Origin: Lachnospiraceae bacterium UBA6403
Lineage (GTDB): Bacteria; Bacillota; Clostridia; Lachnospirales; Lachnospiraceae
NCBI GenBank assembly: GCA_002437435.1
Contig: DJPV01000090.1
Span: 1 to 55,085 of the forward strand
DNA: 55,085 nt
Direction of reading: 5' to 3'
The position numbers and the translations under genes were made by a program. Each line of letters begins with the position of its first letter. Position 1 is the first letter of the stretch. Below the pieces are notes generated by a model that searched no databases, was not told where the DNA came from, and was given only the letters and a program-made list of their open reading frames with translations. Positions 46,401 to 53,955 of the stretch are shown here, piece after piece.

Positions 46401-46736
46401 TGTTCCACTCGCAATATCATAAAATACAATCTCATATGTCCTGTAATTTCCATACACCTCATCGCCTACCGTATGAACAAAATAGATTCCATTTTTCTCC
46501 GGCGAATACACCATATCATTATAGGCTGTTGTCTCTCCGATCTTATCTGCATCCAGTTTTCTCGCATTTGAAGCAGATAATTCAGCTGTATTTTCTACCT
46601 GCTGTCCGGCTTCGGCTACCGTCTGCAATGCAGCATCTGTATCCTCCTGTGCCTGAACTCCGACAGGAGTGCCAAGCAGACTGAGACCAACTGCAATTCC
46701 GGCAAAAGCTGCTGTCAGTTTGTTCCATTTTTTCAT
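43455..46736 (-). CDS. Large secreted surface protein with Big2 and BspA-type leucine-rich repeats
   Basis: A 1093-residue exported protein. The signal peptide MKKWNKLTAAFAGIAVGLSL ends near VQAQ. Residues about 60-450 form repeated beta strands with YFVHTVGD, IYFAKTD and LYLFNSEGK units, propeller-like. A bacterial Ig-like Big2 domain follows (LDYTYKSSDPKIVSVDKNGN, KGTATITITA), then another beta-rich part. The C-terminus is a BspA-type leucine-rich repeat (LKKVTISANVTKIGSYAF, LKTVTINSTKLKASSVGSKAF) with a Lys-rich tail. No sortase or S-layer motif is visible. ATG at 46736 follows GGGAG. It is probably a cell-surface or adhesion protein; this is inference. Confidence 0.87.
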   Translation of the reverse strand: MKKWNKLTAAFAGIAVGLSLLGTPVGVQAQEDTDAALQTVAEAGQQVENTAELSASNARKLDADKIGETTAYNDMVYSPEKNGIYFVHTVGDEVYGNYRTYEIVFYDIASGTYTTVYTSERGVEESYMNDNAIYFAKTDISYTKNENSGSYDYTCDLEITNYNFKIGAVNKQTFETLDIDANWADLISTFGVDSYGRYYVATNEDKLYLFNSEGKLLSTTTGASDIYEFAGFDKTNGNFYYRGSANWRYWGFDHDMASLKAGKVNKDNSITIKGENMMYLYQYGFYAHKNPIQMLNDRYLVSLSTFNGNICVLIDSNQYDINDVTESSTSINLIDSSVSVSPVNIANKKALKMAFYTADSYYGEGDIDLTSIGPRCALNSTATSLIVKTDEKVLTEYDIVKNKEKIRVQTKYPVYTFFMDKSTCVVVEKKDSNYYLETFDWTYPTAFNVNAPASMKVGASGTAVCNTNGGFALDYTYKSSDPKIVSVDKNGNLNAWKKGTATITITASPINVKKTITIKVTDSTLSKSSNVYKSTGAVGAASATMHLSTNSGYTYGNVQTAYLNAKSDGTFERVEYIRGSVVREVYDSSYRLKSQKKIKCELPLFGGYYNGEKYNYLVFGQSNPKESKKKEVIRVVKYDKNWKRLGDCKIKGANTYTPFDAGGLSMTETAGKLYVHTCHTMFASDDRYHHQANCTFVVNENSMKLVDSYYDVMNLSEGYVSHSFAQQIATDGTYIYRADLGDAYPRGIALTATKVSKKVSDPSMYGTVISIPGETGYNYTGYTLNDLQLGDNNYILTGTGIKSTKTSVRNVYINAGSKTNLHKGATWITNYTAKDKITVLNPKLVKISGTQFLLLWEEWIRTNQTYKTKMVLLDESGNQTSAVCSSPLALAMCEPVVTKSGMVVWYVTNNDSPVFVEINPYQLSKVQTKSKSVKTFKKDKTFSFDNTVKAGYRKGDVVIKNKMIYKITSSKTVTFGGVTSNSVTTLSIPKTVKLGKKTYQVTAIASRACVNRTKLKKVTISANVTKIGSYAFFGCKNLKTVTINSTKLKASSVGSKAFAKIHAKATIKVPKGKKTAYKKILLKKGITKKMKIK

Positions 46737-46898
46737 AATCACTCGCTCCCTTTCATTTTTATAATTTATTCTCCACTACACAAATTTTTCTATAAATATC
46801 ATATATATTTTATCACGGTATCTATGCTCTGCACAATCACAAATAATAAATACAGCCAGGTTTTAGCATTCTTTTCTGCAGCATATAATGACAAAAAA

Positions 46899-46966
46899 CA
46901 GGCAGTTATCAACTCTACATGAATATATGATTGCATCTAACATATATTCTGGCTGACAACTGCCTG
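46899..46966 (-). terminator. Terminator after the TagB/F-like gene
   Basis: On the minus strand CAGGCAGTTGTCA (near 46966-46954) pairs with TGATAACTGCCTG (46911-46899), followed by TTTTTTG. There is one mismatch in a 13-bp stem, and the loop is about 42 bases. It lies 20 bases after the stop at 46986. Confidence 0.7.
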
Positions 46967-46985
46967 CTCATATTTCTTTAATTAA

Positions 46986-49805
46986 TCAATATCTCTCAGG
47001 GAGCACATATTTCTCCTGATAGTCAATCATTTCTTTATAGATTCTCTCACAGTTATTATGATCTCTGTAATAGAAGAAGTCATCGGCACGTTTTACATAC
47101 TCCGGTTTCATCTTGCAGTCGTTCTGCATATACTCGATCAATATATGGATCAACTCATCATTATCATGGCAGATTTCCCCGAATGCCATCGTATCATAAT
47201 GGAAAGTTCCTTCCTCATAATGCTGTGGAATATCCTTATGATGCAGATATACCAGCGGCTTTCTCATATAGGCAAAATCGAACTGGATTCCTGAGAAGTC
47301 CGTTACCATCAGACTGGACTCACAGAACATATCTTCATAACTCATATCACCGACTGCCGGAACGATATCTACGAAATCATTCTTATCAAAATCTTCCACC
47401 TGAGAGCTTACGATCGGATGTAATACATACTTGATCCGGTATCCGTATTTCTCAGCGGCATCGATCAGCCGCTTATCATTAATAAGCGCATTGAACACTT
47501 TGAAGTATTCAGATTCCTTAAACAGTGGATTGTAATCACGCTGTTCACTCTCACTGGTACGAACCGGCATAGCTGCCTGCATTCTCCATGTCGGACTTAT
47601 CATGATCTGCTTCTTAGCCCGATCCTTAAGTCCATCATAACGAGGTACACCGGTAAGCTTCAAAGCATCATAGCCAACATAATCATATACCGGTCTTGAC
47701 AGATTTTCAATCTCATATTTCGATGCACAGAAATACAATCTGGTATTATCACGAAGTCTGTTCTGCGCGATCGCGATCTTCTGAACTGACATACCATGCT
47801 GAACACAACAGACATGGAAATGTGTCAGATCTCGGATATAGGATGAATTTATAAGTGTATACCCGTTAAAAGCATATACCGTTGAATTCGATATAACCAT
47901 CATATCCGCATACAGGAATATAAGTCTGTGCTTTAAGGAGTCACGAACCAACGGCCTGTACCCCTCTTTCTTCAAGCGCTTGTAATCCGTGCTCTTCTTA
48001 TCAACCAGATAATAATGCTTGATCTTCTTATTCTGTGCACTTGCATATTTGTACAGATACTCAGAAGAATCTCCACCCTTATAGATCTTATCAATATACA
48101 TCCAGATCGGCTTTCCGGTCATAAATGGTCTGCAGATAAAATACAGAACTCTAAGTGCTGCATACTTTCTGGTGTAGTTATTTTTCATCAGCATGTCTTT
48201 TAACAGTTTCAGTTCTTTGATAAACTTCTGCCGTTTATTGACCTTACGAATTATGATGCCCCTTTGTTCTGCCGTCATCATGTATTCTCTGTTATCCCCG
48301 AATACCCAATGGCTGCTTCCAAACGCATTGCAAACCCGGCTGAAATGTGATGGATAACGAATATTGATCGGCTCTAACTGGCTTCCGATCGCCGCCTCGC
48401 AGAATATCTCAGACTCTGATTTATCCTTGACAGGAATGGACAGATGGAACGAATGTCTCTTACAGATTGCCGCCCCAAATGCCTTTGTCAGACCATATCT
48501 TTCATTATACTGAATCTTATATTTCTTATTGTTATATCTAAAATACACCTCATCCACCATGGAATAAAGGATTGGATGAACCGTACCATCAATCTCCAGC
48601 TTGCCCTCTCTGTAATTAATAAACAGTATATTTGTAGAAAGACTCATCAGCGAATTAAATAATGTATCTTCGATTCCATAATAGATCTTTCCGGCAAGGA
48701 AAAAGCGTTCAAACTTATAGTCTTTTCCATTTCGAAGGATTCCATATACCCATTTCATCGTATCGCCGGTAATACAATCTACAACCTTGTTCCGGTTCAA
48801 CATAATATTTTCTTCGACCAGACGGAGCGCCTGTCCGATCAGTTCCAGATATTCTTCACCATGTCCTTCTTCGATCACATGTTTATTCTTATTATCCATG
48901 TTTCCATTAAATCTCGCCATAACAGAATACATGAAATTATACTGAATAAATACCGGAATACTTCCATATGTCTCTTTCATTTCCTGTAAAAATGGCATCC
49001 AGAAATTAGTGATGGATTCAAAATACCACTCTCTCATATACAGTCCACGATAAAAAGTATTATTGTGTTCTTCATACTCATATGCCGTTAATGTCGCATG
49101 CGGCAGAAAACAGGTCTTCATCGACTTCTCCATCAACCGAAGCATAAAATCCCGTTCTGCTTCCAGCCCAAGAGCCGGATCAACCGACTGCTTTTTAAAT
49201 GCCTCAGTACGAATGATCACCCCACCAAAGCCAAATGGAAAACAGTCATACTTGCTTTTCAGATCGATAATGTAAAAGGATTTGATATTCTCTCCATCTG
49301 TAATCTTTTTATAATTACGGAACGCTCCAAATGTCTCATCATGGAACGCCTTTGTTATCATATATGTGTCCATGTCATAGCACTGAACATTCCCTTTTGT
49401 AAATACTTCTGCCAGATTCGATGAAATATCATCCCCTGCATTTATTATCATAATATAATCACCGGAAACTTTCTCAGCCATCTTCTGGTGCGCTTCCCGT
49501 TCGGAAACATATGATCCTTTATCCACAATACTTGTAAATGCATGATTTCCGATTCTGGTAATGACATTTTCATACCATGAACGATCATCCTGTACACGGT
49601 CTGTATTTAAAATAACTTCCACCTCATAGGAAGCTGTTACTGAATCTTTTTTTTCGCTATTATATTTCTTATCAACATGTTTTCCCAAGACTGTAACCTT
49701 ATTGCTATGCTCCAGACTATAGGATGCCATTTCCTCAAGTGCTTCCACTGTTGTCTGATTTAATTTCTTATCATCCGACAAATAGCAAATAATCGATAAT
49801 TTCAT
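46986..49805 (-). CDS. Glycosyltransferase/CDP-glycerol glycerophosphotransferase fusion (TagB/TagF type)
   Basis: A 939-residue two-part enzyme. Residues 1-320 resemble a GT2 glycosyltransferase (LSIICYLSDDKKLNQTTVEAL; GDYIMIINAGDDISSNLAEVF with a DD metal site; FGGVIIRTEAF). Residues about 560-935 form the poly(glycerophosphate) glycerophosphotransferase domain: CCVQHGMSVQKIA, LTGVPRYDGLKDRAKKQIMISPTWR, KYVLHPIVSS, ESSLMVTDFSGIQFDFAYMRKPLVYL. It would elongate a phospho-polyol or teichoic-acid-like polymer at the inner face of the membrane. ATG at 49805 has AGGAG 8 bases upstream. No export genes or other tag genes are nearby. Confidence 0.88.
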   Translation of the reverse strand: MKLSIICYLSDDKKLNQTTVEALEEMASYSLEHSNKVTVLGKHVDKKYNSEKKDSVTASYEVEVILNTDRVQDDRSWYENVITRIGNHAFTSIVDKGSYVSEREAHQKMAEKVSGDYIMIINAGDDISSNLAEVFTKGNVQCYDMDTYMITKAFHDETFGAFRNYKKITDGENIKSFYIIDLKSKYDCFPFGFGGVIIRTEAFKKQSVDPALGLEAERDFMLRLMEKSMKTCFLPHATLTAYEYEEHNNTFYRGLYMREWYFESITNFWMPFLQEMKETYGSIPVFIQYNFMYSVMARFNGNMDNKNKHVIEEGHGEEYLELIGQALRLVEENIMLNRNKVVDCITGDTMKWVYGILRNGKDYKFERFFLAGKIYYGIEDTLFNSLMSLSTNILFINYREGKLEIDGTVHPILYSMVDEVYFRYNNKKYKIQYNERYGLTKAFGAAICKRHSFHLSIPVKDKSESEIFCEAAIGSQLEPINIRYPSHFSRVCNAFGSSHWVFGDNREYMMTAEQRGIIIRKVNKRQKFIKELKLLKDMLMKNNYTRKYAALRVLYFICRPFMTGKPIWMYIDKIYKGGDSSEYLYKYASAQNKKIKHYYLVDKKSTDYKRLKKEGYRPLVRDSLKHRLIFLYADMMVISNSTVYAFNGYTLINSSYIRDLTHFHVCCVQHGMSVQKIAIAQNRLRDNTRLYFCASKYEIENLSRPVYDYVGYDALKLTGVPRYDGLKDRAKKQIMISPTWRMQAAMPVRTSESEQRDYNPLFKESEYFKVFNALINDKRLIDAAEKYGYRIKYVLHPIVSSQVEDFDKNDFVDIVPAVGDMSYEDMFCESSLMVTDFSGIQFDFAYMRKPLVYLHHKDIPQHYEEGTFHYDTMAFGEICHDNDELIHILIEYMQNDCKMKPEYVKRADDFFYYRDHNNCERIYKEMIDYQEKYVLPERY

Positions 49806-49955
49806 TTTCATTTCTCCTGTATGTTTTTATTACTTCATACGCATTTTGACTTATGTCAACTTACAAATAGACATATAGTGATATTGTACATAAATTTTAC
49901 ATATAACGCAAGAGTAAGATATTGGCTGTATTCAACGTTTAAAATTATTTTTTAC

Positions 49956-49999
49956 TTGATTTTTTTCAAACCTCATGCTATAAAGTAAACAGTGTTTAC
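49956..49999 (+). promoter_or_regulatory. TetR promoter with overlapping palindromic operator
   Basis: TTGATT (49956-49961), 17 bases, TATAAA (49979-49984) form the promoter. GTAAACAGTGTTTAC (49985-49999), a perfect palindrome with 7-base arms, abuts the -10 and covers the transcription start. This is a textbook place for autorepression by the TetR protein encoded next. Confidence 0.85.
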
Positions 50000-50018
50000 C
50001 GTTTTAAACAGACAGGGA

Positions 50019-50669
50019 GTGAGAACAATTCGAGAAAGTACAAAAGCAACAAAAGAAGCCATCCTTGCAAGTGCCAGAGAGATCTTTTTAGAATATGGAT
50101 ATCAGGAAGCCTCCATGCGTAAGATTGCGGCACGGGCAGGCATAACACCGGGAGCAATCTATAAGCACTTCTCCAGCAAAGAAGATATGTTTGAAGAAAT
50201 CTTTGCGGAAAGCGGGAATAAACTTATGCTGCTTTCCGAATCTATGCTGCATGTAGATTTTACTTCCATGACAGATAATCAGTTACTTCAAGTCTTATAT
50301 TCCGGGATATCCATTCGCACCTTTGAACTGTTAGAGGATGACATGCAGTTATTTCACATGCTGTTAAAAAATGACTCCGGTACATACCTGAGCCGTTTTC
50401 GTAAAATCTACATTGAACGATGCACCGGATTTGCTATGCAGTATTATTCAGAATTATACAAACGAGGACTTGCATCGAATAAATTATCAGAAAAAACAGT
50501 CTATATTCTCTCATTCTCGGAGTTCTCGATGGTCTGTGAAATAGTCACAGATGATTCCTGCAAAAATGGGATCACACCTGAGAGCAAACAGGCATTTTTA
50601 GAAGCAATGAACATTCTGCTTCATGGACTGGAAACAGCACTTGGAATAAAAAAACAGGAGGAACCATAA
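50019..50669 (+). CDS. TetR family transcriptional regulator
   Basis: About 216 residues. The N-terminal helix-turn-helix reads ILASAREIFLEYGYQEASMRKIAARAGITPGAIYKHFSSKEDMFEEIF, the TetR signature. The C-terminal ligand domain is helical and ends GLETALGIKKQEEP. The frame is open back to a GTG at 49992, but that codon lies inside the operator near the expected transcription start, so GTG at 50019 (AGGGA just upstream) is preferred; ATT at 50028 is another option. It probably represses itself and the two following genes. The inducer is unknown. Confidence 0.88.
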   Translation: MRTIRESTKATKEAILASAREIFLEYGYQEASMRKIAARAGITPGAIYKHFSSKEDMFEEIFAESGNKLMLLSESMLHVDFTSMTDNQLLQVLYSGISIRTFELLEDDMQLFHMLLKNDSGTYLSRFRKIYIERCTGFAMQYYSELYKRGLASNKLSEKTVYILSFSEFSMVCEIVTDDSCKNGITPESKQAFLEAMNILLHGLETALGIKKQEEP

Positions 50670-50670
50670 C

Positions 50671-51500
50671 ATGAAAAAATTAAGATTGAAAAAGGAACCG
50701 TACAGGAAACTCTGTTAATTCCTCTGTATGGAAGAAAATACGCTATGGATCTCTATCCGGATATCTTCATGGATCACGATTGTCAGACCCTTTTCGATAA
50801 AATTGATTTTACAGTTCCAGACAATATGAAAGGCATGCTGGGAAACATCGGCTGCATCATGGGCGCGACCAGACAATATGATATGGTAAGTGCCTGTCGT
50901 GCTTATCTGAAAATACATCCAAATGCCTGTGTTGTAAACCTCGGCTGTGGTCTTGACACCACATTCCGTCAGGTCGATAACGGAAAGGCAAAAGGCTACA
51001 ATCTGGATTTTTCGGATACCATTGCAATCCGGAACGAACTGCTCGGCAAACGTGAACGAGAGTTCAACATTGCCTGTAATCTGAATGATACATCCTGGTT
51101 TGATCAGATTGATTTCCGACCTGAAGATGGCATCATATTCTTTGCTTCCGGTGTATTCTATTACTTTAAAAAGACTGATGTAGAAAAACTCTTTACCGCC
51201 ATGGCAGAACATTTCACCGGAGGAAAGCTGGTCTTTGATGCAACAAAGAAAAAAGGATTAAAAAGCATGCTGAAGACCTGGTTAAAAGGTTTTGAAATGA
51301 AAGATATCAATGTGTATTTCAGCGTAGACGATGTACATACCTTAAAGGAATGGAGCAGTCACATCTCATCTGCTGTAAGCAACCCATATCTGACAGGCTA
51401 CCGCCCGCTGGACAAACGCTATGGTTTTATTACAAATATGGTATTCCGTTATCTGGATCGATCAAAAATGTGTCAGGTCATCGAATTGGAATTTGACTAA
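50671..51500 (+). CDS. LCM/TcmP-type SAM-dependent methyltransferase, 5' frame break
   Basis: The body is a class I methyltransferase of the leucine-carboxyl-methyltransferase/TcmP group. GTVQETLLIPLYGRKYA opens it, VVNLGCGLDTTFRQVD near 65-80 is the SAM loop, then YNLDFSDTIAIR and GIIFFASGVFYYF follow. These O-methylate carboxyl or hydroxyl groups in other systems. AGGAGG and ATG at 50671 begin MKK, but the six-A tract (50674-50679) puts the ATG out of frame with the body; seven As would give MKKIKIEKGTVQE. Without correction only 50745 or a non-ATG codon could start. Slippage, phase variation or a base-call error are possible. Confidence 0.8.
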
Positions 51501-51520
51501 ATAAAAGGAGGCATCTTAAG

Positions 51521-52126
51521 ATGGAATATGGATTTACTCAGAAATTATTTGGATATTTCTATCACAGTTCCTGTATGAAGCAGGCGGCAAAACAAAAACT
51601 GGATATCAATAAAAAAGCAATCAAGCAGGAATATGTATCTATTATGAAAAATGCAAAGGACATAGGCAAATCCAGACTTATGAGTTCCTATTGCATGGGT
51701 GCATATTTTATTGCACTGAACCGTAAGACATCCCTGTCACCGGAAGCCTGCTATGAACTGTACAAGGATGGCTTATCTTCCAATCGGCTGTTCCATATGG
51801 TTCTTGGAAACGTTGACAGCTACCTCGATAAAAAGAAGATGCCGGGCAGACTGAAATGGTCAGCAGATTCTCATTTACACCGATATGAAAATGACTGGGT
51901 CGTTGATATCATCGAGGGAACTTCACAGGATAATTTTGAACTCGGTTATGATTATCATACCTGCGGCATCTGTAATCTATGCCGGGATGAAGGCTGTTTT
52001 GAACTGGCCAAATATCTCTGTCGGATGGACTATGTTCTCGCGGATATGATGCAGATGAAGCTCACTCGAACGAAGACGATCGCTGAGGGTGCGGATCTCT
52101 GTGATTTTCGATATGGCAGAAAATAA
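51521..52126 (+). CDS. L-2-amino-thiazoline-4-carboxylate hydrolase family protein
   Basis: A 201-residue protein matching the ATC hydrolase family (PF14196) from memory. VVDIIEGTSQDNFELGYDYHTCGICNLCRDEG has the conserved Asp/Glu/Tyr and a cysteine cluster. The end, LTRTKTIAEGADLCDFRYGRK, is the family hallmark. The namesake Pseudomonas enzyme opens a thiazoline ring in L-cysteine formation, but most clostridial members are uncharacterised. AAAGGAGG lies before the ATG. It follows the methyltransferase by 20 bases. A detoxification or modification role for the pair is inference. Confidence 0.85.
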   Translation: MEYGFTQKLFGYFYHSSCMKQAAKQKLDINKKAIKQEYVSIMKNAKDIGKSRLMSSYCMGAYFIALNRKTSLSPEACYELYKDGLSSNRLFHMVLGNVDSYLDKKKMPGRLKWSADSHLHRYENDWVVDIIEGTSQDNFELGYDYHTCGICNLCRDEGCFELAKYLCRMDYVLADMMQMKLTRTKTIAEGADLCDFRYGRK

Positions 52127-52131
52127 ACGAT

Positions 52132-52183
52132 ATGTACAAATTAAATTTCAGATGTACAAATTAGATTTTGAATGTACAAATTA
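52132..52183 (+). repeat. Three direct repeats of ATGTACAAATTA with exact 20-base period
   Basis: ATGTACAAATTA occurs at 52132-52143, 52152-52163 and 52172-52183, with AT-rich 8-base spacers. The period is close to two helix turns, so bound proteins would line up on one face. It lies right after the ATC hydrolase stop and about 140 bases before the carboxypeptidase gene. It looks like an iterated regulator-binding site; no such regulator is identified. Confidence 0.8.
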
Positions 52184-52318
52184 GCATAATCTGTCAAAAA
52201 TGCAGACAGACATCCGTGCAAAAAGGATGCAGAATTGATTCATTTTTTATGCTTTTTTGAGTGTCTTTCTATGCAGTGCAGTTATAGACTTAACAGCAGT
52301 TACAAAGGAGGACACATT

Positions 52319-53164
52319 ATGTTACATATATTTGGAAGCAAAGTAAGGAAAAAAACTGTCATATCGCTGGCTGTCCTGTACATAGTATTATTAGTAATTG
52401 TTATTATCGCAGGAAAGATCAAGAAAATGAAATTATCATCAGAAAATATATCTGCTCCCACTACCAGCAGTGATGAGACCACCGAACTGTCAGCACAGGC
52501 AGTACAAACTTCAACCCGGAAATCAGATAATAATTCAGAATCATCTGATCTTGATACCCAGGCGGTTCTTCAAACACTTGCTTCTGCTACAGAGGCAGAA
52601 AATAATGGACTCTTAACTCTGGTCAATATGTCTCACACATTACCATCTGACTGGAGCGTAGATCTGGTACAGCTTCGAAATGGTCAATTCATTGACCGCC
52701 GTGCTTATGATGACTTACAGGCTATGATGGATGATGCCAGAGCCGAAGGTCTTGATCCACTTATCTGTTCATCTTACCGGACACAGGAAAAGCAGGAGCA
52801 GCTCTACACGAATAAATACAATTCGTATATCGAACAGGGCTATAGCAGTGATGATGCAAAAGCCTATGCCGCTATCTGGGTCGCCTATCCCGGAACCAGC
52901 GAACACCAGCTCGGACTTACTGTTGATATATGTTCTGTCAGCAACCAGAATCTGGATGATTCACAGGAAGACACCGCTACCCAGCAATGGCTCATGGCTA
53001 ACTGCTATAAATACGGTTTCATCCTTCGCTATCCTTCTGATAAATCCGATATTACAGGAATCTCTTATGAGCCATGGCACTACCGCTATGTTGGTAAAGA
53101 TGTCGCACAGGAAATCCACGATAAAGGAATTTGCCTGGAGGAATATCTGGAAATGCATCAATAA
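52319..53164 (+). CDS. VanY-type D-alanyl-D-alanine carboxypeptidase (M15B)
   Basis: A 281-residue membrane-anchored peptidase. A short basic start precedes one helix (VISLAVLYIVLLVIVIIAG), then a Ser/Thr-rich linker. The catalytic domain begins near 95 (LLTLVNMSHTLPSDW). CSSYRTQEKQEQLY, TSEHQLGLTVDI (the SxHxxGxxxD zinc motif) and YEPWHYRYVG (Glu base and third zinc ligand) are present. It would trim the terminal D-Ala of peptidoglycan stems outside the cell. ATG at 52319 has AAGGAGG 8 bases upstream. No vanR/S/H/A/X genes are nearby, so a wall-remodelling role is more likely than resistance. Confidence 0.93.
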   Translation: MLHIFGSKVRKKTVISLAVLYIVLLVIVIIAGKIKKMKLSSENISAPTTSSDETTELSAQAVQTSTRKSDNNSESSDLDTQAVLQTLASATEAENNGLLTLVNMSHTLPSDWSVDLVQLRNGQFIDRRAYDDLQAMMDDARAEGLDPLICSSYRTQEKQEQLYTNKYNSYIEQGYSSDDAKAYAAIWVAYPGTSEHQLGLTVDICSVSNQNLDDSQEDTATQQWLMANCYKYGFILRYPSDKSDITGISYEPWHYRYVGKDVAQEIHDKGICLEEYLEMHQ

Positions 53165-53168
53165 ATAT

Positions 53169-53217
53169 AAAAAACTGTTCCTTGGTTTTACATTTACAAC
53201 TAAAGAACAGTTTTTTC
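53169..53217. terminator. Bidirectional terminator between vanY-like and DUF3592-like genes
   Basis: AAAAACTGTTC pairs with GAACAGTTTTT around a loop of about 24 bases, with A-rich and T-rich flanks on both sides. It lies between two convergent stops and suits both. Confidence 0.8.
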
Positions 53218-53232
53218 ATATATATTTTTTAT

Positions 53233-53580
53233 TTACCGTAAAATCTTACAGATGATCAGCCCAATACCACATACGGTTATTCCAACTGCGATCACTACAT
53301 CTTTGTTATCCCCGACAATGTTCACATACTTTGCTTTGCCCGGACGATAAATGATCTCCACCGAATCATTCTGGTTTAACTTTTTGTTTCCGCCATTTGC
53401 AGCCAGTAATTTCATATCCTGTCCATTATACTGAAACTGCACAACTGGAAAATCAACACCATTTTCATTGACAAAGCCAGTGATCGTTCCCGGAAGCTTT
53501 TCCCCCTGCCGATCAACGATGACCTTAATCAGACACAGGATACCTGCTGCCATCACCCCAATAATAAACCACCAATTCAT
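53233..53580 (-). CDS. Small membrane protein, DUF3592-like
   Basis: A 115-residue protein with a membrane helix at each end (WWFIIGVMAAGILCLIKVIV and VVIAVGITVCGIGLIICKIL). Between them is a small beta-rich domain (GTITGFVNENGVDFPVVQFQ; VEIIYRPGKAKYVNI) as in DUF3592 proteins. AGGAGGA lies just before the ATG. A promoter TTGTTC, 17 bases, TAATAT and a 15-bp palindrome precede it. The function is unknown. Confidence 0.8.
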   Translation of the reverse strand: MNWWFIIGVMAAGILCLIKVIVDRQGEKLPGTITGFVNENGVDFPVVQFQYNGQDMKLLAANGGNKKLNQNDSVEIIYRPGKAKYVNIVGDNKDVVIAVGITVCGIGLIICKILR

Positions 53581-53611
53581 TTTCTCCTCCTTGTACTCTC
53601 CTTTTTACTCT

Positions 53612-53626
53612 GTGAGCATTGCTCAC
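53612..53626. repeat. 15-bp perfect palindrome upstream of the DUF3592-like gene
   Basis: GTGAGCATTGCTCAC has 7-base arms around one base, 32 bases before the start codon and within the expected 5' leader. It could be an operator or an RNA hairpin. Confidence 0.55.
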
Positions 53627-53800
53627 TTAATACCTCCAATAAATTCTCTGTTACACGCAAAGAATTCATCCCTTTCATATTATCATGCGAACAAAAGAGG
53701 AACAAGTTGAAAATAGTAAACCTTGCAAACAAATAATTTCTACTGTCATATCTGTGCAATAACTTTCAATTGTTCCCAACTTCCTTATCATCCTGCTATT

Positions 53801-53850
53801 TTTACTGTTCTTTACTGTTTTTTATCTTTTTTACTGTTCTTTACTGTTTT
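53801..53850. repeat. T-rich duplicated stretch
   Basis: TTTACTGTTCTTTACTGTTTT occurs at 53801-53821 and again at 53830-53850 (period 29), each itself built from two ACTGTT units. Low-complexity DNA between two minus-strand genes; no function is apparent. Confidence 0.6.
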
Positions 53851-53878
53851 CAACAATTATAAATTTAACACAGAAAAA

Positions 53879-53918
53879 GATGCCAGATATATACTTTTAT
53901 TAAAAGATATCTGACATC
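53879..53918 (-). terminator. Terminator after the HsdR-N domain gene
   Basis: On the minus strand GATGTCAGATAT pairs with ATATCTGGCATC (one G-U pair), followed by TTTTTCTG. It lies 38 bases past the stop at 53956. Confidence 0.75.
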
Positions 53919-53955
53919 CTGCATATTTGCACCAAATTATTACTCTTATAAATTT

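Noticed and set aside
52132..52183. CRISPR-like array
   Set aside because: Repeats are only 12 bases with 8-base spacers, no leader or cas genes; better explained as binding sites.
52319..53164. Vancomycin-resistance cassette
   Set aside because: The VanY-type peptidase stands alone; no ligase, VanX, dehydrogenase or VanRS pair is present.
53577..53759. Minus-strand 60-codon ORF ahead of the DUF3592-like gene
   Set aside because: Its last codons are the ribosome site of the next gene and its middle is a palindrome; no conserved pattern. A short leader peptide cannot be excluded.
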